Assembly: GCA_028023455.1 (NCBI GenBank)
Contig: JAQFVV010012402.1
Coordinates: forward strand, 15,252,935-15,316,934
Length of the DNA: 64,000 bases
From: Epiperipatus broadwayi
Taxonomy: Eukaryota; Onychophora; Udeonychophora; Euonychophora; Peripatidae
Reading direction: 5' to 3'
The notes beneath the pieces are model-generated. The model was not told the origin of the DNA. It was given only the letters and a program-made list of their open reading frames with translations, and did no database searches. Made by a program: the position numbers and the translations under genes. Shown piece after piece: positions 45,720 through 54,386 of this stretch. The number at the start of each line of letters is the position of its first letter. Position 1 is the first letter of the stretch.

Positions 45720-47753
45720 CTAATCTTCAGAAACATTCTAATGAATTTAAATTAGAACTTACAAATAGGTTTCAAGTGTTAGGAGATTTTGAACATGATA
45801 CAGATTTGAATGAAATTAATATGAAAATAACTGATACGCTTTTAAAAACTGCAACAAACATAGCTGGTAGAAAAAAGCAGCAATTGACTAATAAAATTTC
45901 TACTGAGACTAGAGAATTTATGAAGAAAAGAAGGAATATGAAGATATACAAAAATGATGCATTAAAAAGAATTGAATATCTCGAATTTTGTAAAATGGTA
46001 CGGAAAAGAGTTGAAAATGATATAAGAAAGTATAACTGTGAAATAGCAAGGAAAGCTGTAAAAGAAAATAAAAGTCTCAAAAATGTTAAACAACATTTTG
46101 GTATTGGTAGGAAATTTATATCTGCAATAAGAAAAAAAGATGGAATTATTACTAAAAAGAGAGATGACATCATGAAATTGGTAGAAGATTTTTATCAAGA
46201 ATTATATAGTAATAAAGAACAAGTACCTCCTATATCTATTACATCTTCCGAATTGCCCAGAATTTTAAATGAAGAAGTGAGACATGCAATTAAGTGTATG
46301 AAGAAAGGAAAGGCTCCGGGAAATGATGGTATTATAATTGATATATTAAAAGAAGCAGGTGAAGAAATAGAAACAATTTTAGCAAAGTTATATACCAAAT
46401 GTCTAAATGATAAAGATGTACCGGAAGATTGGAAGAATGTAGTAATAATATTAATATTTAAAAAAGGTGATAAGGAAGATATTAGAAATTACAGACCTAT
46501 CAGCCTTTTATCAGTTTTATATAAAATTTTTACCAAGATAATTACAACTCGTCTACAGAGAACTTTGGATTTCCACCAACCAAGAGAACAAGCTGGATTT
46601 AAAAGTGGTTTTAGTACAATAGATCATATCCAAGTATTGAGAGAAGTCATAGAAAGGACAAACGAATATGAGTTGTCATTATGTTTTGGATTTGTAGATT
46701 ATGAAAAGGCATTCGATTCTATACACATTTCTTCAGTGATTAAAGCATTGGATCATCAAGGTATAGATCCAGGATATTGTCATATTTTAAAGAATATTTA
46801 TAAAAATGCAACAGCAACAATTAGATTACATAATGATACTGGAAAAATCAACATTGAGAAAGGTGTAAGACAAGGTGACTCCATATTTCCAAAACTCTTT
46901 ACAGCAGTGCTGCAAGAAGTATTTTGTGGATTAAAATGGGAAACTAAAGGAGTGAAAGTAAATGGAGAGTATTTAAGTCATTTAGATTTCGCAGATGATG
47001 TAGTTGTTTTTGCAAATAATGCTTCAGAGCTGCAGGAAATGTTACAGGAGTTAGCAGATGAAAGTAGGACTAAAGATAAATGTTAAAAAGACTAAAGTAA
47101 TGTTTAATCGATTTGCTCAAAATATGAAAATAAAGATTGATTATGAAGAATTAGAAGAAGTTAACAGTTACAAATACCTTGGTCAGATTATTAATACAGA
47201 TGGAAACATAATGGAGGAAATTAATCATAGAATTAAACTTGGTTGGAGTGCTTTTGGTAGAAATAACTTAATACTAAAAGGAAATATGCCTATGTGTTTG
47301 AAAAGGATGGTTTTTAACAAATGTGTTTTACCAGTTCTTACTTATGGATCTGAGACTTGGACACTTAATAGAAGACCAATACAGAGACTTCAGACCACTC
47401 AAAGGAGTATGGAGAGATGTATGTTGGGAGTAACAAGAAGAGATCGAAAATGCAATGTATGGGTAAGACAACAAACAGGTGTTACTGACCTTATTGAAAA
47501 AATTAAAAGATTGAAATGGAGTTGGGCTGAACATATTGCTAGAAGAAATAATAATAGATGGACAATTGAAATTTTAAACTGGATTCCAAGAGGGTGTAAA
47601 AGACCCAGAAAGAGACCACATGTGAGATGGATGGATGGATGAAATAAAATGTGCAGGGGTGTTGTGGAGAAGAGAAGCTAAAGATCGGAGAAGATGGATT
47701 AAACTTGGAGAGACCTTCATCCTGCAGTGGATTGATAATGGTTGATGATGATG
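45720..47753 (+). mobile_element. RTE-clade LINE, 5'-truncated, plus strand
   Basis: A 2034-bp non-LTR retrotransposon bounded by a 12-bp duplication inside PLE-A. It lacks the endonuclease and begins in the linker before RT. It ends GATAATGGTTGATGATGATG. The short TGATGA tail and the gene order (endonuclease then RT in one frame, as in the sister copy) place it in the RTE clade. The coding part is open except for one frameshift, so it is young compared with the relics at 8.4, 32.1 and 34.9 kb. Confidence 0.88.
45728..47642 (+). pseudogene. RTE reverse transcriptase, one shared frameshift
   Basis: The protein copies its own RNA at a nicked target. The first frame is open from 45728 to 47086 and carries a basic linker (AGRKKQQL), KGKAPGNDGI, NYRPISLLS, EQAGFKSGFSTIDH, the first catalytic Asp in FVDYEKAFDS (about 46690-46720), GVRQGDSI and the FADDVVVF box (about 46988-47012). 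The second frame, 47058-47642, starts GLKINVKKTK and holds YLGQIIN, the thumb, and the C-terminal SETWTLNRR, NVWVRQQTGV and RWTIEILNWIPRGCKRP blocks. The frame change at about 47058-47086 is an 8-base loss relative to the older copy at 8.68 kb, and the minus-strand copy has the same loss. The stop lies near the 3' tail. Confidence 0.87.
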
Positions 47754-47765
47754 ATATAAATACTC
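47754..47765 (+). repeat. Right TSD of the plus-strand RTE
   Basis: An exact repeat of 45708-45719; PLE-A sequence resumes directly after it. Confidence 0.75.
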
Positions 47766-47832
47766 ATGAACAATTATCAATTTAAATATATTTTTATTAG
47801 TTTTAATAATCTAATTACTTTTATTCCTTATA

Positions 47833-47840
47833 AACTTATT
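47833..47840 (+). repeat. TSD of the minus-strand RTE (left)
   Basis: AACTTATT is repeated at 51158-51165. Short, but placed exactly where PLE-A sequence breaks off and resumes. Confidence 0.6.
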
Positions 47841-48308
47841 TATCATCATCATCAACCATTATCAATCAACAGCAGGATGAAGGTCTCTCCAAGTCCAATC
47901 CATCTTTTCCTATCTTTAGCTTCTCTTCTCCACATCACCCCTGCACACTTTCTTATTTCATCCACCCATCTCACATGTGGTCTCTTTCTGGGTCTTTTAC
48001 AATCTCTTGGAATCCAGTTTAAAATTTCAATTGTCCATCTGTTATCATCTCTTCTAAAAATATGTCCAGCCCAACTCCACTTCAGTCTTTTAATTTTTTC
48101 AATGAGGTCAGTAACACCTGTTTGTTCTCTTACCCATACATTGCGTTTTCGATCCCTTCTTGTTATTACCAACATGCATCTCTCCATACTTCTTTGAGTA
48201 GTCTGAAGTCTCTGTATTGCTCTTCTATTAAGTGTCCAAGTCTCAGATCCATAAGTAAGAACTGGCAAAATACATTTATTAAAAACTTTCCTTTTCAAAC
48301 ACATAGAC

Positions 48309-48322
48309 ATATTTCCTTTTAG
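48309..48322 (+). repeat. Left TSD of the fold-back PLE-B
   Basis: ATATTTCCTTTTAG is repeated exactly at 49098-49111. RTE sequence is continuous across it once the insertion is removed. Confidence 0.88.
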
Positions 48323-48570
48323 CTGTATTTTTATATTGGACTATTTCCATCATCTAATATGTGTGTTGAATGTCTTTAGAAAAGTTTAATTTTTAGTTAA
48401 ATATTCCAAATGCATTCAACTGTTAGTAATATCACAGCAAACAGGTTAGTATATGCACCAACTGTTAGTAATATCACAGCAAACAAATGTTAATAATATC
48501 ACAGCAAACAGGTTAGTATATGCACTAACTGTTAGTAATATCACAGCAAACAGGTTAGTATACGCACAAC

Positions 48571-48604
48571 GTTTCGAGAGGTATTTTTCTCCCCTCTTCT
48601 TCAG
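48571..48604 (-). ncRNA. Hammerhead-like core, fold-back left arm
   Basis: The mirror copy of the core at 48781. On the minus strand it reads CTGAAGA, a GAGG/CCTC stem with a purine-rich loop, then CGAAACG. Both boxes are intact. Confidence 0.5.
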
Positions 48605-48649
48605 GTGTTGCTGGCCTGACCAGTGACAGTACTAGCATGGGATTCGAAC

Positions 48650-48746
48650 CTGGGTCCTTAGATTTTTGATTATTGAAATTTAAGGTGGTTAGAGCATTAC
48701 CTTAAATTTCAATAATCAAGAATCTAAGGGTCCAGGTTCGAATCCC
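48650..48746. ncRNA. Duplicated tRNA-like segment at the fold-back centre
   Basis: The B-box word GGTTCGAATCC occurs on both strands, at about 48642-48654 (minus) and 48734-48746 (plus). The 12-base centre GGTTAGAGCATT is part of the A-box region seen at 5997-6008. The fold-back therefore turned around inside the tRNA-like part, near the A box. Confidence 0.6.
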
Positions 48747-48780
48747 ATGCTAGTACTGTCACTGGTCAGGCCAGCAACAC

Positions 48781-48814
48781 CTGAAGAAGAGGGGAGAAAA
48801 ATACCTCTCGAAAC
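48781..48814 (+). ncRNA. Hammerhead-like core, fold-back right arm
   Basis: CTGAAGA, a GAGG/CCTC stem II, then CGAAACG. The flanks GCAAC and GTTGTGC can pair with each other around it. The core boxes fit a hammerhead of the small type known from Penelope-like elements. The spacing next to the core is not standard and the cleavage site is not located. Confidence 0.5.
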
Positions 48815-49097
48815 GTTGTGCGTATACTAACCTGTTTGCTGTGATATTATTAACAGTTAGTGCATATACTAACCTGTTTGCTGTGATATTATTAACATTT
48901 GTTTGCTGTGATATTACTAACAGTTGGTGCATATACTAACCTGTTTGCTGTGATATTACTAACAGTTGAATGCATTTGGAATATTTAACTAAAAATTAAA
49001 CTTTTCTAAAGACATTCAACACACATATTAGATGATGGAAATAGTCCAATATAAAAATACAGCTAGAACACCATCATCACAAACCTTCAGAAAAACA

Positions 49098-49111
49098 ATA
49101 TTTCCTTTTAG
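49098..49111 (+). repeat. Right TSD of the fold-back PLE-B
   Basis: An exact repeat of 48309-48322. Confidence 0.88.
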
Positions 49112-51157
49112 TATCAAGTTATTTCTACCAAAAGCACTCCAACCAAGTTTAATTCTATGATTAATTTCATCCATTATATTTCCATCTGTATTAATAATCT
49201 GACCAAGGTATTTGTAACTGTTAACTTCTTCTAACTCATCATAATCAATCTTTATTTTCATATTTTGAGAAAATCTATTAAACATTACTTTAGTCTTTTT
49301 AACATTTATCTTTAGTCCTACTTTCATATGATAACTCCTGCAACATTTCCTGTAGCTCTAAAGCATTATTTGCAAAAACAACTACATCATCTGCAAAATC
49401 TAAATGACTTAAATAATCTTCATTTACTTTCACTCCTTTAGCTCCCCATTTTAATCCACAAAATACTTCTTGCAGCACTGCTGTAAAAAGTTTTGGAGAT
49501 ATGGAGTCACCCTGTCTTACACCCTTTTCAATGTTGATTTTCCTACTGTCATTATGTAATCTAATTGTTGCTGTTGCATTTTTATAAATATTCTTCAAAA
49601 TATGACAATATCCTGGATCTATACCTTGATGATCCAATGCTTTAATCACTGAAGAAATGTTTATAGAATGAAATGCCTTTTCATAGTCTACAAATCCTAA
49701 GCATCATGGCAACTCATATTTATTTGTCCTTTCTATAATTTCTCTCAATACCTAGATATGATCTACTGTACTAAAACCACTTTTAAATCCAGCTTGTTCT
49801 CTTGGTTGGTGGAAATCCAGTGTTTTCTGTAGACAAATTGTAATTATCTTGGTAAAAATTTTGTATAAAACTGATAAAAGACTGTTAGGTTTGTAATTTC
49901 TAATATCTTCTTTATCATCTTTTTTAAATATTAATATTAATACTCATTCTTCCAATCATCTGGTACATCTTTATCATTTATACATTTGGTATATAACTTT
50001 GCTAAAAAAAATTCTATTTCTTCACCTGCTTCTTTTAATATATCAATTACAATTCCATCATTACCTGGAGCCTTCCCTTTCTTCATAAATTTAATTGCAT
50101 GTCTGACTTCCTCATTCAAAATTCTGGGCAATTTGGAAGATATAATATGTATAGGAGACACTTGTTCTTTATTACTATATAATTCTTGATAGAAGTTTTC
50201 TACACATTTTATGATGTCATCTCTCTTTTTAGTAATAATGCCATCTTTTTTCCTTATTGCAGATATAAATTTCCTACCAATACCAAAATGTTGTTTTACA
50301 CTCTTTAGACTTTTATTCTCTTCTACAGCTTTCCTTGCTATTTCACAATTATACTTTCTTATATCATTTTCAATTCTTTTCCGCACCATTTTACAAAATT
50401 TGAGATATTCAATCATTTTTAATGCATCATTGTTGTATATCCTCATATTTCTTCTTTTCTTCATAATTTCTCTAGTCTCAGTAGAAATTTTATTGGTCAA
50501 TTGCTGCTTTTTTCTACCAGCTATTTTTGTTGCAGTTTTTAAAAGTGTATTGCTTATTTTCTTATTAATATCATTCAAATCTGAATCATGTTCAAAATCT
50601 ACTAATACTTGAAACCGATTTGTAAGTTTTAATTTAAATTCATTAGAATGTTTCTGAAGATTCGAAATATCAACTGTAAATATTGTTTTTCTTAATAATT
50701 TTTTGTCTCTAGTTTTGCATTAACATGTATCTTACATCTTACTAATCGACGATCACTTCCTGTGTTAAATTTATTAAGAACATTACAATCTTGAAATATG
50801 TATTTTCGGTTAGTCAAAATATAATCCAATTCTGCCATACCTTCATTTGGATGCTTCCATGTCCATTTCCTTTTAACATTTTTCTCAAAAAAAGAATTCA
50901 TAATATAAAGGTTTTTTTTTCTGCAAACTCCATAAGTCTATGCCCTCTCTCATTTCTATTACCATAACCAAAATTACCTACAGCATTTTCATCTTTTATT
51001 TGTTTACCAATTCTAGCATTAAAGTCTCCCATAACAATTTTAAAATGTTGTTTACTCTGATCAAAAGCCTTTTTTTGTACATCCATATAAAAATCTTCTA
51101 TAACTTCATCACTATGAGAACTTGTTGGGGCATAAACCTGAATTATCTGCATTTGGT

Positions 51158-51165
51158 AACTTATT
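51158..51165 (+). repeat. TSD of the minus-strand RTE (right)
   Basis: AACTTATT, matching 47833-47840. PLE-A left arm continues from here (CACCTTAATAAAATACTTAA, also found inverted near 53880-53900). Confidence 0.6.
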
Positions 51166-52700
51166 AGTTACACCTTAATAAAATACTTAATTTTATTTTC
51201 ATATAATTCTCAGTTCAACCTTAATTCATTTATTAATATTCTTTTTAATTTTTAAATCATATAATATCTATTATTTTCTTATTCAGTCTTTTGTTATTAA
51301 TATATATATAAATTTTAAGGGTAAATACAATATTATAGTTTAAATTCTTTTGTATTCACTGTTAAAATTTATTTATATATATAATATTTTATAATGGGTA
51401 CTGTATTTTAAATATATATATAATCTAAAAACTAAATATTGTAATCTTTTTACTTACCCATTTTTATTTCAATTTTTTAAAAGCAAAAAAACTTTTTTAA
51501 AAATTATTTTATACCTATCTCTCATATCATATTATTCAAACTAACTATATCTATAATCATGACAACTATTTATTTATATACTTTTATATCCTTTAAATTT
51601 TATTACTATTATTATATAACTCATGAATTTATGTTATACTGTTTTATTTGTAAATATTATGTTGTTTTCCTCATTAATATGTAATATCTATAAATATATT
51701 TATGTTTATATTCCTATGTAACCATTTTTTACACCATAATTTATAAATTTTATTTTTATGATTTCCTCTATATATCATTTTTAAGAATTATATTTATATC
51801 AATGTCATCTTAATCCCATTAAGTTTTGGTTTTACCTTTCTTATTAGTATTGCTTTTTTATTTTCCTTTCTTTAATATTGTCTGTATATAACATCATTTT
51901 TATTGAACTTTGTGTAAATTTGTGTCCTATTTCCTTCATAGGTATACATATCAGTGATTTATTATCTGACATGTTTTAATATTGTTTTTATAGAATTTTT
52001 AGTTTTTCCACATATTTGTTATCAATCCCACTATCTAAACATTGTTTATATTTTATCATATATACTTACATTAATTATTTATCTTTATTATATCATATAT
52101 ATTTGTTATGTATTAAATTTAATAGATTTTCTCTTTTTTATTAACTATTTTTTGTATTTATTATTCTTTTGCATTTTTTATTAATCATCTTTATAAATTT
52201 ATTAAATTTTTTCACTATAATATTATTAGTAGTTTTTATTCCTATATATCTATTTTCACATTTATTTTTTCCTTCAATCTTTTCATTGTTATTTATTCTA
52301 TAGTTTATTTTTTCAATACTTTTAATTATTTTTACAGGGAAATCACTCTTTTTTAACTCATTGTTTATTAAATCTTTTTGTTTAATATAGTTTTTTTTGA
52401 ACCTTACATTGCAACCCTGTATATTCTTGAATATATACAACTAATTTTGAATTTCCTTTCAATGTTGGAGAACCAACTTGTTATATTATTACCAATATTA
52501 CTTTTTTTTTAATAAATATTTGGTGGAATATGCCATTTTTATCTATCAATTTCTTTTGAAACATATCCAGACATGCAATTTTATTATTTTCTTTCTTTTC
52601 AACTGTAAATTTTATATTCTCTTCCACCTTATTAATATCATTAATAAATCAATTTATTTGTGTTTGGCTTTTATTAAAAATCATCATCTACTTATCTGTG
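51166..52700 (-). pseudogene. PLE-A left-arm RT and GIY-YIG remains
   Basis: On the minus strand, starting at 52700, the RT palm box VDDDFLIKAKH (about 52660-52690) is followed by ENIKFTVEKKENNKIACLD (about 52575-52635). That is the usual order after YVDD in Penelope-like elements. A 99-codon piece (52141-52440) then reads KQKDLINNELKKSDFPV and a Lys/Asn-rich linker. A decayed GIY-YIG part follows near 52030-52060 (QCLDSGIDNKYVEK). The piece is very AT-rich, with frameshifts throughout. The upstream fingers are missing, because the arm is truncated at the head-to-head junction. Confidence 0.65.
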
Positions 52701-52705
52701 ATTCA

Positions 52706-53460
52706 AACAAATAGGGCTGCAATGTATTGTTCAAAAAAGAATACTATTAAACAAAAAGATCTCATAATCAATGAGTTAAAAAAGAATGATTTCCCTGTAC
52801 ACATATTTAAAAAAAGTATTGAAGAAATAGTGTATAGGATTAATAAAAATGAAAAGAGTGAAGGAAAGAAGAAAGTGAAGCTAGATATATAGGAATAAAA
52901 CAAATAATATTATTATAGTGAATAAGTTTAATAAAATTATAAAGAAGATTAATAAAAAAATGCAAAAGAATAATTAATACAAAAATAGTTAATAAAAAGA
53001 GAGAACCTATTAAATATAATGGATAACAAATACATAGGATATAATAAAAATAATAAACAAATAATTAATTGAGTATATATGATAAAATACAAACAATGTT
53101 TAGATAGTGGGATTGGTAACAAATATGTGGGAGAAACTAAAAACTCTATAAAAACAAGATTAAAACAATGTATGGCAGATAATAAATTACTGATATATGT
53201 ACATATGAAGGAAATAAGTCACAAAGTTCAATAAAAATGATGTTATATACAGACAATATTAAAGAAAGGAATATAAAAGATGCAATACTAATAAGAAAGA
53301 TAAAACAAAAATTTAATAGGGATTCTGGGATTAGGATGACATTGGTATAAATATAGTACATAAAAAGATTTATAGAGGGAAATATATAAAGACAAAATTA
53401 TTTATAAATGAATTAAAAAATGATTACATAGGAATATAAACATGAATATATTTATAGATA
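52706..53460 (+). pseudogene. PLE-A right-arm GIY-YIG remains
   Basis: The plus-strand translation starts just after the palindrome centre with KQKDLIINELKKNDFPV (52755-52800), matching the left arm. It continues through a Lys/Asn-rich linker to IKCKQC...GIGNKYVGETKNSIKTRLKQ at about 53085-53172, a GIY-YIG nuclease start with the YVGET second box. After that, stops are frequent. A run of about ten G at 53472-53482 follows. The GIY-YIG domain would nick target DNA for insertion. Confidence 0.7.
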
Positions 53461-54376
53461 TTACATATTAAGGGGGGGGGGGAGACAGCATAATATTTAC
53501 ATATAAAACTGTATAACATAAATTTATAAGTGAGAATTATATAATAATAGTAATGAAAGTTAAAAGGTATAAAACTATATATATGTATATAAATAAATAA
53601 AGAGTTGTAATGAATATAAATGTAGTTAGTTTGAATAATATGTAATAGGGGAGTTAGTGTATAAAATAATTTGTAAAAAATGTGTTTTTACTTTAAAAAA
53701 ATTGAAGTAAAAGTGGGTAAGTAAAAAAATTACAAAATTTATAATTTTTAGATTTAATATATATAAAATATTATTGATAACAGAAGAATGAATAAGAAAA
53801 TAATAGATATTATATGATTTAAAAATTAAAAAGAATATCAATAAATGAATTAAGGTTGAACTGAGAATTATATAAAAATAAAATTAAGTATTTTATTAAG
53901 GTGAAACAAATAAAATTAAACTTTAAGTTCATATGGAATAGAAGTAATTAGGAGATTATTAAAACTAATAAGAATGAATATTTAAATTAATAGTTGTGAG
54001 TATGTATATGTACAGTCAGGAATACACATGTAAAATTTATATTTGTCTTATATTTATATTGTATATTTTATTTTATGTTAACCGATCATTTTATTTGGGT
54101 TTGATTATATTTATTTCAGTTTTATTATGTATTATTATATATTTCATTGTTTACATTTTTATGGTGCTATATATATATAGTTAACGTATTTCATTTTATT
54201 TTGTTCATTATATCATAGCTCTGAAGAAGACTGCAGGATAGTCGAAACTTAAGATTGTGTATGCGTATACGTACAATAAAAGGTTTTTGCTAAAAAATGT
54301 TTAAAGTACAGAGAATAAATTGCATTTATATAAGATATTATAGCAAGATAAAGGAAGTGGTGAATTTGGTAATATT
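53461..54376 (+). repeat. PLE-A 3' terminal region, right arm
   Basis: Non-coding 3' part of the family, mirrored in the left arm (51166 onward, 47766-47832 and 45416-45719). Its last roughly 300 bases are also present at 3105-3410 and inverted at 2664-3012. It ends GGTGAATTTGGTAATATT, the same end as the copy at 2664. Confidence 0.7.
54221..54248 (+). ncRNA. Hammerhead-like core, PLE-A, best copy
   Basis: CTGAAGA, then an A, a perfect GACT/AGTC stem II with a GCAGGAT loop, then GAAAC. This is the most complete of the four PLE-A cores. Stems I and III are not evident in the monomer, as in the small hammerheads that act as dimers in Penelope-like elements. Confidence 0.55.
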
Positions 54377-54386
54377 TTTTATTTGA

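Larger units (their letters stand above)
48323..49097 (+). mobile_element. Fold-back PLE-B with 364-bp arms
   Basis: The insertion is 775 bp with a perfect 14-bp target-site duplication. The left arm 48323-48686 is the reverse complement of 48699-49062, with 12 bases between them. Each arm holds, from the outside in, the PLE-B terminal sequence, four repeats of a TTAGTAATATCACAGCAAAC unit, a hammerhead-like core and a tRNA-like B box. Only the right side has the 3' tail (49063-49097, ending AAACCTTCAGAAAAACA), the same tail that ends the full-length PLE-B at 6294. It has no coding sequence. Confidence 0.9.
47880..51152 (-). pseudogene. RTE endonuclease-reverse transcriptase, interrupted
   Basis: From the 5' end the AP-endonuclease part (50898-51152) has IIQVYAPTSSHSD and the catalytic-type KIVMGDFNARIGKQ. 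The continuation (50692-50901) has ELDYILTNRKYIF, and the SDRR box in place of SDH. The RT linker and fingers lie at 49937-50578, the palm at 49299-49649 with GVRQGDSISP and FADDVVVF, and the thumb starts at 49028-49327. The fold-back PLE-B then interrupts, and the C-terminal region resumes at 48310 and runs to 47852 (SETWTLNRRAIQRL, NVWVREQTGV, ILNWIPRDCKRP). It shares the 8-base loss after FADD seen in the plus-strand copy and has a few private lesions (for example between 49649 and 49937). Confidence 0.87.
47841..51157 (-). mobile_element. RTE-clade LINE, minus strand, with PLE-B inside
   Basis: The second RTE in the PLE-A left arm. It starts at 51157 within the AP-endonuclease domain (5'-truncated) and ends at 47841 with the inverted TGATGA tail. 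Without the fold-back PLE-B at 48323-49097 it is about 2.5 kb. It is very similar to the plus-strand copy but reaches further 5'. Its 5' flank and 3' flank are contiguous PLE-A sequence. Confidence 0.88.
45406..54386. mobile_element. Palindromic PLE-A with nested insertions
   Basis: TTTTATTTGA occurs at 45406-45415 and 54377-54386 and appears to be the target-site duplication of the whole block. The left arm is PLE-A on the minus strand: 45416-45719, 47766-47832 and 51166 to about 52700, interrupted by two RTE LINEs. The right arm is PLE-A on the plus strand, about 52706-54376. The arms meet head to head at their truncated 5' ends near 52700. Both arms encode the end of RT and the GIY-YIG domain and finish with a hammerhead-like core and the family tail. 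Once the insertions are removed, the shared arm sequence is about 1.6 kb. Confidence 0.75.

Noticed and set aside
45776-47086. A live host gene (436 codons open)
   Set aside because: Motifs NYRPISLLS and FADD, the TGATGA tail and the 12-bp TSD show it to be a LINE reverse transcriptase.
48642-48746. Functional tRNA gene
   Set aside because: The B box is perfect on both strands, but there is no acceptor stem or anticodon arm; it belongs to the fold-back PLE-B.
51954-52181. Hydrophobic plus-strand frame that looks like a membrane protein
   Set aside because: It is the antisense of PLE-A GIY-YIG coding sequence; AT-rich antisense frames give Phe/Leu/Ile/Tyr-rich peptides.
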